DNA of 30,971 nt from a virus. The DNA lies in IMG/VR virus record IMGVR_UViG_3300043399_001053, positions 1 to 30,971 of that record. The stretch is one strand, 5' to 3'. Under the pieces are notes generated by a model. That model ran no database searches, was not told the origin of the DNA, and saw only the letters and a program-made list of their open reading frames with translations. The translations under genes were made by a program, and so were the position numbers. Shown here in pieces: positions 1 through 5,873 of this stretch; positions within the stretch are counted from its first letter, which is position 1, and each line of letters opens with the position of its first letter.

Positions 1-149
1 TGAGCGCAGCCTTCAGATATCTTCACACAGGCATGACCCTGTTTCACTACCTCATGCCCGCCATTCAAGGCATACGGACCCGCCACGGTCCGTGCCTTGA
101 TCGGGTTACTAATGTAATCAGCCCACTCGATTTTTGTTTTAGCTGGCAT
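1..149 (-). CDS. Phage Gp37/Gp68 (DUF5131)-like protein, truncated by window edge
   Basis: A reading frame starts at ATG 149 and runs open to the left edge, so only about the first 49 residues are visible. They begin MPAKTKIEWADYISNPIKAR and continue to a Cys-containing stretch ending VKISEGCA. Phage Gp37/Gp68 (DUF5131) proteins typically open with a K-T-x-I-E-W segment followed by a K-V-S-x-G-C motif, and the match here is good. The biochemical role of that family is not settled. The start is supported by GAGGTG six bases upstream and by an 11-base overlap with the end of the preceding gene, which implies translational coupling. It is the last visible gene of the leftward early operon. The call rests on the N-terminus only. 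Confidence 0.6.
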   Translation of the reverse strand, partial: MPAKTKIEWADYISNPIKARTVAGPYALNGGHEVVKQGHACVKISEGCA

Positions 150-483
150 GACTCACCTCAGCAACCGCAGCTCTGCGTTTTCTGCTGTCAAGGAATCTCT
201 CCAGTGCGGCTTCACCCATCCACCAGGTACGCTTCTGTTCGCATAATTCGCACTCAATATCGTGCACAGTGCCCTCAGGAAAGCCAATCGTTTTGACTTC
301 AGGCAATAAAACAGTCTTATGATGTTTTGCATCGCCAACATTGATCGTATGGCGAAACAATAACAATTGATCCACCATCCGACCATCAACCTCAATTCGC
401 ATCAGCAATCCTAGAACATGCCCGCTCGCCTTGCTGCAAGTCCACAACTTACCAGTCCGTCCGTCCAATAAGATACCGTCCAT
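139..483 (-). CDS. Small conserved phage-type protein with CxxC motif
   Basis: 114 residues starting at ATG 483, with AAGGAG about nine bases upstream. The protein has a beta-rich first half (GHVLGLLMRIEVDGR, QLLLFRH) and then an ECELC pair followed by KRTWWMGEAALERFL. The layout of a short all-beta segment, one CxxC and an R-T-W...G-E-x-A-L tail recalls small hypothetical proteins of phages and mobile elements, probably binding a metal through the Cys pair and possibly dimerising. No function is known to me. It overlaps the next gene by 11 bases, and its last codons carry that gene's ribosome binding site. Confidence 0.7.
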   Translation of the reverse strand: MDGILLDGRTGKLWTCSKASGHVLGLLMRIEVDGRMVDQLLLFRHTINVGDAKHHKTVLLPEVKTIGFPEGTVHDIECELCEQKRTWWMGEAALERFLDSRKRRAAVAEVSHAS

Positions 484-499
484 TCTTTTCTGCTCCTTT

Positions 500-940
500 C
501 TACACTTCGTCTGGATAATGCTGAGCGCTGCAAACTAAAACATACCCAGGGATCATCCACTCCGCCTCGAAGATCATCATGTCTGCCACCTCGAAGCCGT
601 TTTCAACACCTTTTGGTAGCATCGCCATATAGGCGTAATCCGCCTGCAGCCCACTATGTTCCTGAAAATAAGTCCAGGCATCCTTGATTGCCGTCCGAAC
701 ATTCGGATATCCAGCCAGGCACCATAAAACAGCCAGGCGCTCAGATCCACCTTCTAGCTTCAGGTGGATCAATCCGCGCATGGGAGACTCGATCCGAAAA
801 TGCCACGCACCAGCCTCTTGACTCACGACCCCATCACCGTATTTCGGGGAAAGGCAGGGGATAGGGGAATTGCTCATCACATGTACACGTCGAATGCCAT
901 CCATGCCAAGGGAGTTGTCGATTACGAATTCATCACTCAC
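500..940 (-). CDS. Hypothetical phage protein, GTG start
   Basis: 146 residues from GTG 940 (VSDEFVIDNSL). A longer frame reaches an ATG at 1021, but that extension is an unlikely hydrophobic/basic leader lying inside the upstream gene. GTG 940 has a perfect AGGAGG seven bases upstream and overlaps the previous stop by eight bases, so I take it as the start. The C-terminal half has a compact hydrophobic pattern (ERLAVLWCLAGYPNVRTAIKDAWTYFQEHSG) like a soluble alpha/beta fold. I do not recognise a family. It belongs to the tightly packed block of small leftward genes. Confidence 0.65.
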   Translation of the reverse strand: MSDEFVIDNSLGMDGIRRVHVMSNSPIPCLSPKYGDGVVSQEAGAWHFRIESPMRGLIHLKLEGGSERLAVLWCLAGYPNVRTAIKDAWTYFQEHSGLQADYAYMAMLPKGVENGFEVADMMIFEAEWMIPGYVLVCSAQHYPDEV

Positions 941-1238
941 CTTGCGCCTCCTGATCAACAAAACGATAATTATCTTCAAGCCAGTCATAAACTTTTTGAT
1001 CAACGGGAAGCCAATCGACATAAGGCATTACAAAATGACCATCTAACCACTCTTCATAGTTGTCATCAGTGATATCAGGTTCAGAAATACAGCTGACATG
1101 AACTCCGTCCTGATCAGCTTTAATGCCATCGTAATCAGTAGTCCAAGCATCGATTTCCAGCGTGAGCTTATCTCCGCAGATCGGGCATCGAAATTCATCA
1201 GGCACTGCAGGGACTTCACCCATCTTGAGAGTGATCAC
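933..1238 (-). CDS. Small putative zinc-ribbon protein, GTG start
   Basis: 101 residues from GTG 1238 (VITLKMGEVPAVPDEF). The longer frame to 1280 lies within the upstream gene. GTG 1238 has GGAGG seven bases upstream and overlaps the preceding stop by four bases (GTGA). A CPIC pair near residue 19 and a lone Cys in HVSCIS about 30 residues later are compatible with a small metal-binding ribbon, though the second pair is incomplete. The rest is acidic and aromatic (EEWLDGHFVMPYVDWLP). Function unknown. Its end overlaps the next gene by eight bases. Confidence 0.65.
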   Translation of the reverse strand: MITLKMGEVPAVPDEFRCPICGDKLTLEIDAWTTDYDGIKADQDGVHVSCISEPDITDDNYEEWLDGHFVMPYVDWLPVDQKVYDWLEDNYRFVDQEAQGE

Positions 1239-1876
1239 TTCATCACCTCCACTGACACATAATTCAGCACCCACACCCACGGGTTAGACTCCCACGGATA
1301 CCCACGCTCGGCATTGATCATGTCCCAAAGCACACTGTAATTCGCCACATATGGATTGAGCAACACACGCGAATAATGCTCTTCTTTTTCCGGTGGGTTT
1401 TTCCAAATACCACTTACGCCTTCAGCCTTTGCATCATCACGCGAAATATCTTGCACACGTTCAACAGAGATGGAGGCATATTGATATATAGACCGTGCAG
1501 CTTCCTTCGGCATGAATATGCTAGTCAACACATCCTTCTTCCACCGCCAGGTGATAGGCTCACCGGTCAAGGCATGGCGAACCATCGTAAGATCGTCTCT
1601 GTAATACGCTACACCACCAAACCCGTGATAAAGCGGCTCCCGCATGTAGCAATAATCACCAGCTTTTCCATATGGACAGGTATCCATAAATTCAGAATAC
1701 GTGAATTGATCAATCGTGCCGCTTTTCCGACGTTGGAAAATATCTTCCTGCCATTCAATCTGCGGATCAATCACACGTCTGGTCTGCCACTTCAACCCCT
1801 CACGGTTCGCCGCCCGCATCTTCGGCTTGAACACCGGCATCGCCCGCATCACCTCATAAATATCACTCTGAATCAT
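1235..1876 (-). CDS. ASCH/PUA-like phage protein
   Basis: 213 residues from ATG 1876; a GTG directly before it at 1879 is an alternative. The motifs are those of a widespread phage protein with an ASCH-like (PUA-fold) core: KWQTRRVI near the N-terminus, a GDYCYMREP segment, FMPKEAARS, then VERVQDISRDDAKAEGV and a C-terminal LWDMINAERGYPW followed by SNPWVWVLNY. ASCH-like domains are thought to bind RNA or modified nucleotides, but the role of the phage members is not established. Start evidence is GAGGTG three bases before the GTG and a TGATG stop-start overlap with the upstream gene. Its last codons (GTGGAGGTGATGAAG) provide the ribosome binding site for the next gene. Confidence 0.8.
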   Translation of the reverse strand: MIQSDIYEVMRAMPVFKPKMRAANREGLKWQTRRVIDPQIEWQEDIFQRRKSGTIDQFTYSEFMDTCPYGKAGDYCYMREPLYHGFGGVAYYRDDLTMVRHALTGEPITWRWKKDVLTSIFMPKEAARSIYQYASISVERVQDISRDDAKAEGVSGIWKNPPEKEEHYSRVLLNPYVANYSVLWDMINAERGYPWESNPWVWVLNYVSVEVMK

Positions 1877-2073
1877 CACCCACCTCGAATGATTCTGATA
1901 ATCAACGCTCGAACGGCAATCCGCATCTTGAAACGGAATATCCTGAAGTCACAATCAAACCAGGCTCGAATTGGTATTACTAGAAAAGCATATGTGACAA
2001 AAATACATGCCATCCAAAGTGGGACTGTTGGAAATTCTTTCTTGAAATCATCAAACAACTCTTTCCAATACAT
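1876..2073 (-). CDS. Small membrane protein
   Basis: 65 residues from ATG 2073. A longer frame to 2139 would run back through the upstream gene and is rejected. The start has GAGGTG four bases upstream and a TGATG overlap with the preceding stop. An amphipathic N-terminal segment (MYWKELFDDFKKEF) is followed by one transmembrane helix (PLWMACIFVTYAFLVIPI) and a very basic, hydrophobic tail (FRFKMRIAVRALIIRIIRGG), so it is probably a single-span inner membrane protein. No function can be assigned. The tail ends in Arg-Gly-Gly-stop because those codons contain the next gene's ribosome binding site. Confidence 0.6.
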   Translation of the reverse strand: MYWKELFDDFKKEFPTVPLWMACIFVTYAFLVIPIRAWFDCDFRIFRFKMRIAVRALIIRIIRGG

Positions 2074-2435
2074 CACGCACCTCGCACTTTCATAAATGAC
2101 AAATAGACCCGGCTTTCCAATTGCTTTGGCGGGCGGCATACGTAGGGACGGCTACGCTCCAGGAAAACATAACCGCTGGAGATCAACGCCTGCATCACTT
2201 GTCCTGCTTGGGTCTCAACGTCCTCAGTTTTTGCCCACACCCGCACGCGCAAAACTTCCGAAGCCGGTTCAGCAGGCACATTGGAGGTGTCATTCCACGC
2301 TCCCTGGCTGCTATCCCAGATTATTCCAACTGCTTCAAGTGCTGCATACATATCATCCTGCTTGGGAGTGGGTGGGATATTCTTTTTCAGCGCTACATTT
2401 ATCGCCGCAGAATATTTTTTCGTCATCTTAGCCAT
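2073..2435 (-). CDS. Hypothetical phage protein
   Basis: 120 residues from ATG 2435, with a GTG at 2438 as alternative. GAGGTG lies just upstream and the start overlaps the preceding stop as TGATG. The sequence is soluble and mixed alpha/beta. An N-terminal helical part (KKYSAAINVALKKN, QDDMYAALEAVGIIWD) precedes a likely beta part (EVLRVRVWAKTEDVE, ISSGYVFLERSRPYVC). I do not recognise a family. It sits between the J-domain gene and the small membrane gene in the coupled run, and ends in Arg-Gly-Ala-stop for the same coupling reason as its neighbours. Confidence 0.65.
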   Translation of the reverse strand: MAKMTKKYSAAINVALKKNIPPTPKQDDMYAALEAVGIIWDSSQGAWNDTSNVPAEPASEVLRVRVWAKTEDVETQAGQVMQALISSGYVFLERSRPYVCRPPKQLESRVYLSFMKVRGA

Positions 2436-3025
2436 CACACACCTCGCTTTCCCGTAGCCAGGTCATAAGCTTTCTGCACCTGGTCAAACATCACAGCATC
2501 ACCACCGGCATCCGGATGATGCAATCTCGCAAGCTTGAAATACGCCTGCTTGATCTCATCAGTGCTTGCTGAAGGATCCACACCCAGCACCTCCCACCAC
2601 TTGCGCGTCTCCGGATCTGGCAACGCCATGTAACCAGCAAATGCCTGGTCGAGCGATCCCACGCCCCAGCGTTCCTGTCCGCGCAGCGCCTCGAGATGCT
2701 TCACGATTGCCCACAGATTGTCCTCAACCGTTTTGTACTTATCACAGGCAAAAACGATCGGTTTCTTTTTCCAATCGAAGTAAACCGCCACACCAGGATC
2801 ATCCGGCATACGTTGGTTGCTGTATGGAATGCCATCATTCCGCACCCGCAGATTCGTAGAAATGATCATGCTCGATCCGCGCATCAATCGGATCTCATTC
2901 TCAAGGATCCGTGCGCTGCTGATGATGCTGTGCTTCCCGAACTGCGAGCTCTTACGGTCAAAATATTTGGTTCTTCCCCAGCCAACAGGCCATGAAAGGG
3001 GATAATTGGTAATTTCATCGTTCAT
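2435..3025 (-). CDS. Phage J-domain (DnaJ-like) protein
   Basis: 196 residues from ATG 3025 (MNDEITNYPLSWPVGWGRTK), chosen because GGAG lies six bases upstream; TTG 3037 and ATG 3031 are in frame but badly spaced. The protein has an N-terminal domain of about 125 residues known from phage and plasmid J proteins, with YPLSWPVGW, STNLRVRNDGIPYSNQ, DDPGVAVYF and DNLWAIVKHLEALR. A C-terminal J domain follows: WWEVLGVDPSASTDEIKQAY then LARLHHPDAGG with the invariant HPD. J domains stimulate Hsp70 ATPase, and no phage DnaK is seen, so host Hsp70 is the probable partner. Known phage J proteins help replication initiation or morphogenesis; which applies here is unknown. It follows the parM/parR-like pair. 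Confidence 0.88.
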   Translation of the reverse strand: MNDEITNYPLSWPVGWGRTKYFDRKSSQFGKHSIISSARILENEIRLMRGSSMIISTNLRVRNDGIPYSNQRMPDDPGVAVYFDWKKKPIVFACDKYKTVEDNLWAIVKHLEALRGQERWGVGSLDQAFAGYMALPDPETRKWWEVLGVDPSASTDEIKQAYFKLARLHHPDAGGDAVMFDQVQKAYDLATGKRGV

Positions 3026-3035
3026 ATTCATCTCC

Positions 3036-3050
3036 AATTATTGACGGTTA
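3036..3050. repeat. 15-bp repeat copy 1 downstream of parR-like gene
   Basis: The sequence AATTATTGACGGTTA (TAACCGTCAATAATT on the minus strand) fills the short gap between the parR-like stop and the J-domain gene. An identical 15-mer lies at 4433-4447 upstream of parM. The two copies bracket the parM/parR pair in the same orientation. Candidate binding site for the ParR-like protein or another regulator. Confidence 0.6.
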
Positions 3051-3350
3051 CTATTCATCATCATCCACGACAAAGGCGCCCACGATCTGAGCAGCCGCTT
3101 CACGAGCCTTATCCATGTCGCTATCCTCAACCGCCTGCTGCATCACCGGTCCCAGCTCACCGTTCAACGCCGCGGTCACCAGATCCCAAACAAATGCAAA
3201 TCGTTTCTTGTTCGGAATCGCATCCAGCCAGGCGAACGTCTTATCATCCCTGGCATTTACACCGCGCTTTCGCAATCCTTCAATGCGTATCCGCTCACTG
3301 GGAATTGCGTCGTGCGGTCTGCCTCTTTTTGGTAAAAGTTGATCGCTCAT
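3051..3350 (-). CDS. Putative ParR-like partner of the ParM-like actin
   Basis: 99 residues from ATG 3350, overlapping the parM stop by four bases (ATGA); the frame extension to 3374 lies inside parM and is dropped. The N-terminus is basic (LPKRGRPHDAIPSERIRIEGLRKRG) and could bind DNA. The middle is helical (NKKRFAFVWDLVTAALNGELG) and the tail acidic (AFVVDDDE). Known ParM operons encode a small DNA-binding ParR directly after parM; ParR binds parC repeats and caps the ParM filament through a C-terminal segment. Size, position, basic start and acidic end fit, but there is no recognisable ParR signature, so the call is mainly by context. Confidence 0.55.
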   Translation of the reverse strand: MSDQLLPKRGRPHDAIPSERIRIEGLRKRGVNARDDKTFAWLDAIPNKKRFAFVWDLVTAALNGELGPVMQQAVEDSDMDKAREAAAQIVGAFVVDDDE

Positions 3351-4378
3351 TTTTCCATCACGCTCAACTTCCACAGTCCGCGGGCAATCGATAGCACAGG
3401 CAGGTTCGGCACATACGCCTTCATCCCAAATTGCGCAGTCAAGGCATCCTTCAACAGCAACGCACCGCCGCCTACGATGATCACCTTCACAAAGCGCTTG
3501 AAGCTCTGTCCCCAGCGACGCTCGATCTCACCGTTCACTTCACGCGCCCAGATCGGCAACGCCTGCTTCATCTCTTCGCGCATCCGCCCGGCTCGCACCT
3601 TCTCATCCAACTCGCCCAGGCTCCAATAACCATCACGGTTCAGCAGCTCCAACAAGCGGCGAACTCCGAGCGTATTGCCAGCCGTAAACCGTTCCACCGC
3701 GCCACGGTCCTTCACCACCAGCAATTCAACTGTGTTGAATCCAACGCTGATCACACCCACTTCATCAAGCATCGCATCAGATCGATCCGCCAAAATGCGA
3801 CCAGTATCATCAAGCACGAAATCGAACAAAGCGCCCACCGGCTGGCTCGTCAATTTCACCTGTCCAACCTCAACGGTCATCGCCTCACCATCCGCCGTGA
3901 ATTGGTGCGTTCCCTTCAGCCAGTTCTTCACCCCAGCTTGGTACGTCTTCGCATCCGCGCCCATCATCATCTGCAGTGGCAAACCAACCATCAGCGAGAG
4001 CGGTCGGTCGAACTTGCCATACGTGCGCTGGAACTGCGCCAGGCTGCCATACAACAACGCCCGCATTTCAGGTGCGCCGGTCAGTCGTTCAAAGTCCAGG
4101 TTCTCAACCGGTCTGCCATGTTCATGTGCGCCTTCACCAACATAGAACGAACCATAGTCCGAGGCGATCTCCATCGGGCGGCGCTTCGCCTTCAAACCCA
4201 ACATGCCTTCATAATGACCACGTCCATTTGCAGATACCTGGCTCACCACCTGCAAGCCTCCGCCTGCGATCTTGTTTACTTCACCCTTCTTCACACCTGG
4301 CACATTCCAACCGCCGCAATACATCTTGTTCGCGCCCATGCCCAGGTCTTCGCCGATGAAAATAAAGTCGTTGTTCAT
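3347..4378 (-). CDS. parM: ParM/Alp-like actin-family segregation ATPase
   Basis: 343 residues from ATG 4378 with AGGAG six bases upstream. Actin-fold nucleotide motifs are in order: phosphate-1 GEDLGMGANK at residues 9-18; a PLSLMVGLPL strand near 126-135, as in ParM/Alp proteins; phosphate-2 VISVGFNTVELLVV near 209-222; and the adenosine motif IIVGGGALLL near 300-309. The C-terminus is PNLPVLSIARGLWKL. The family forms dynamic ATP-driven filaments that push plasmid or phage DNA copies apart, or in some jumbo phages position DNA. The next gene overlaps by four bases and is ParR-sized. An AT-rich 74-base leader with a repeat lies upstream. This points to stable extrachromosomal inheritance. 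An archaeal-type or MamK-like role is less likely. Confidence 0.85.
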   Translation of the reverse strand: MNNDFIFIGEDLGMGANKMYCGGWNVPGVKKGEVNKIAGGGLQVVSQVSANGRGHYEGMLGLKAKRRPMEIASDYGSFYVGEGAHEHGRPVENLDFERLTGAPEMRALLYGSLAQFQRTYGKFDRPLSLMVGLPLQMMMGADAKTYQAGVKNWLKGTHQFTADGEAMTVEVGQVKLTSQPVGALFDFVLDDTGRILADRSDAMLDEVGVISVGFNTVELLVVKDRGAVERFTAGNTLGVRRLLELLNRDGYWSLGELDEKVRAGRMREEMKQALPIWAREVNGEIERRWGQSFKRFVKVIIVGGGALLLKDALTAQFGMKAYVPNLPVLSIARGLWKLSVMEK

Positions 4379-4452
4379 TTTGTTCTCCTATAGTTTGAAT
4401 ATCGATTTTTTGTCGGTTAAATATTCTTCAAAAATTATTGACGGTTAAGAAT
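4379..4452 (-). promoter_or_regulatory. AT-rich parM leader, candidate parC/operator
   Basis: The 74 bases between the lipoprotein stop and parM are much more AT-rich than their surroundings. Read on the minus strand they contain TAACCGTCAATAATT (4433-4447), a related TTTAACCGACA about 20 bases later (4412-4422), then ATCGATATTC and the parM ribosome binding site. In ParM-type systems the centromere parC and the autoregulated promoter usually lie exactly here. I see only one full and one partial repeat in it, fewer than in classic parC sites. Confidence 0.4.
4433..4447. repeat. 15-bp repeat copy 2 upstream of parM
   Basis: AATTATTGACGGTTA, identical to the copy at 3036-3050 and in the same orientation. 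The two copies bracket the parM/parR-like operon. A looser match in the opposite orientation (TGACCGTCACTAA) occurs at 9149-9161 in the non-coding region upstream of the primase gene. Confidence 0.6.
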
Positions 4453-5535
4453 TCATGCCCCTCCCCCATGAGCAGAAACATGAGCGCCCGTTTCATGACT
4501 CATATTCAAAGGTGGATCGATCACCGGCGCAAACACGTATGGATGGGGGAGTACCTGTTTCTCCTTCCATGCCTGCAACAACGCCAGCCCCTTCTCATTG
4601 AATTTCAACCGTCCGCTCCCAATGCTATTAACCATCTGCTTTGCCTGGAACCAATTACGCAGCCGGTAAATAACAGCGCGTGTCAATGTCGTGCCATCGC
4701 CTTCCCAGTTATTCACTCCCAGCGTCTCACCCTCATCCAATACGCGGCAGGTCAATTCCGTCAACTGTTGATCGGAACATGGCACAGAATAATTTTCGAT
4801 AGCAACATTGCCTCCGCCATGATCCTTCACGATCGATACAGGCACTTCATTCTGATTTTGTTTGACACTCGCTTGGCTTTTCACAAGTTCTGGCTTCAGT
4901 GGAATCAGATCCGGTTCATGCACAGCCTGAGCGGGCACAGCACTTCGAGGCTTTGCTTCATCTTTGGGTCGCGCAGCCAACGCGAACAACCCAACCCCCA
5001 GCAGGAACACACCCAGCGCACCCAACACAAATAAGCGGACAACGAAATCAGTCTCACCATGCTCTTCATATATCTTCGCATCAGTCATCGCTTTTGATTG
5101 AGTCGGTGCTTCCTTCACAGCGGTCAACTGTCCAGCTTCCAATGCCTGGTCAATCGGCACCTGCGTATTCACGATCGATTGCTGGGTAGCTGTCAAAGGC
5201 ACCGATGTCAAAGCTGCAGTCGCGGTCCACTGGTTAGCCTGAGCCGTCCATTGATTCGCTTCAGCGGTCCATGCCAATTGCTGCTGTATCCGGTCTTTTT
5301 CCTGGGCAGTCGCCTGGGTATCCAGACGCCGCGCCTCATCCGCCGTCGCCTGCGCCACGATCGCAGTCCCCTGCCAATCCACAGTGGGTGATGGGGTGAT
5401 CGTGATCGTTGCTGTAGCGGCTGGCGTCACGCTGCGCTGTACTTCCGGAGTCCCCAGTGCTGCAGCCTGCACCGCCAATGGCGACCCACATCCAGTCAAG
5501 ACCAAAGCCGTTAGAAGGAAAATCATTTTTCTCAT
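4453..5535 (-). CDS. Lipoprotein with TM segment and cytoplasmic winged-helix-like domain
   Basis: 360 residues from ATG 5535, which has AGGTG six bases upstream. The same frame stays open back to 5877, but that stretch holds non-coding repeats. A lipoprotein signal (MRKMIFLLTALVLTGC, lipobox Cys 16) is followed by a Thr/Ala-rich stalk with TITPSPT and tandem ANQWTA units near 92-106. A transmembrane helix (FVVRLFVLGALGVFLLGVGLFAL) lies at about 165-187. The C-terminal 170 residues should therefore be cytoplasmic and include a winged-helix-like region (LTRAVIYRLRNWFQAKQ then GRLKFNEKGLALLQAW, about 283-323), a pattern seen in Anaerolineae proteins. Lying between the iteron array and parM, it could tether phage DNA to the membrane. 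A unimolecular spanin is an alternative, but the long cytoplasmic domain argues against it. Confidence 0.75.
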   Translation of the reverse strand: MRKMIFLLTALVLTGCGSPLAVQAAALGTPEVQRSVTPAATATITITPSPTVDWQGTAIVAQATADEARRLDTQATAQEKDRIQQQLAWTAEANQWTAQANQWTATAALTSVPLTATQQSIVNTQVPIDQALEAGQLTAVKEAPTQSKAMTDAKIYEEHGETDFVVRLFVLGALGVFLLGVGLFALAARPKDEAKPRSAVPAQAVHEPDLIPLKPELVKSQASVKQNQNEVPVSIVKDHGGGNVAIENYSVPCSDQQLTELTCRVLDEGETLGVNNWEGDGTTLTRAVIYRLRNWFQAKQMVNSIGSGRLKFNEKGLALLQAWKEKQVLPHPYVFAPVIDPPLNMSHETGAHVSAHGGGA

Positions 5536-5873
5536 AGTCATCACCTTTTTTAATGAACCAAATGAACGAAGATGAACTTGCCCCAGCCAAAAAACGTGCC
5601 TGTCTCTTTTATCCATAGCAAATAAAAGCCGTAAGTAATATCTAAGTTCATTAAAGTTCATCAGGTTCATTAATTTGTATAACAATGTTCGCGTAATCAT
5701 CATCAAATGAAGCAAATGAACCTCGATGAACTGAATTTTGGGGGCGGCTGATGCATTTGTTTTGTTCAAAATTGCAGAAACCACGCCCAAAAGCCAGAAA
5801 ATCAATCCAAATTTGCCTACAAAACAAATTGATTCACCATGGCGCAAAATACGTTCATTCAAGTTCATCAGGT
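5536..5873. repeat. Non-coding region with four blocks of ATGAAC iterons
   Basis: This 338-base gap next to the primase gene holds twelve ATGAAC-type hexamers in four three-copy blocks, the last running into the primase stop (to 5877). Block A, plus strand: 5553, 5562, 5572. Block B, minus strand: 5646-5651, 5656-5661, 5665-5670. Block C, plus: 5707 (ATGAAG), 5716, 5726. Block D, minus: 5853-5858, 5863-5868, 5872-5877. Within every block, read in its own direction, the hexamers are separated by exactly 3 and then 4 bases, about one helical turn apart. Blocks A/B and C/D form two inverted pairs. This is the design of a replication origin iteron cluster or a partition centromere. Part of the frame is open but a coding origin would not explain copies in both orientations. 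Confidence 0.8.

Noticed and set aside
3431-4393. Long plus-strand frame of 320 codons opposite parM
   Set aside because: Shadow of the parM gene: its composition is rich in His, Arg and Leu with no motifs, while the minus strand has intact actin motifs.
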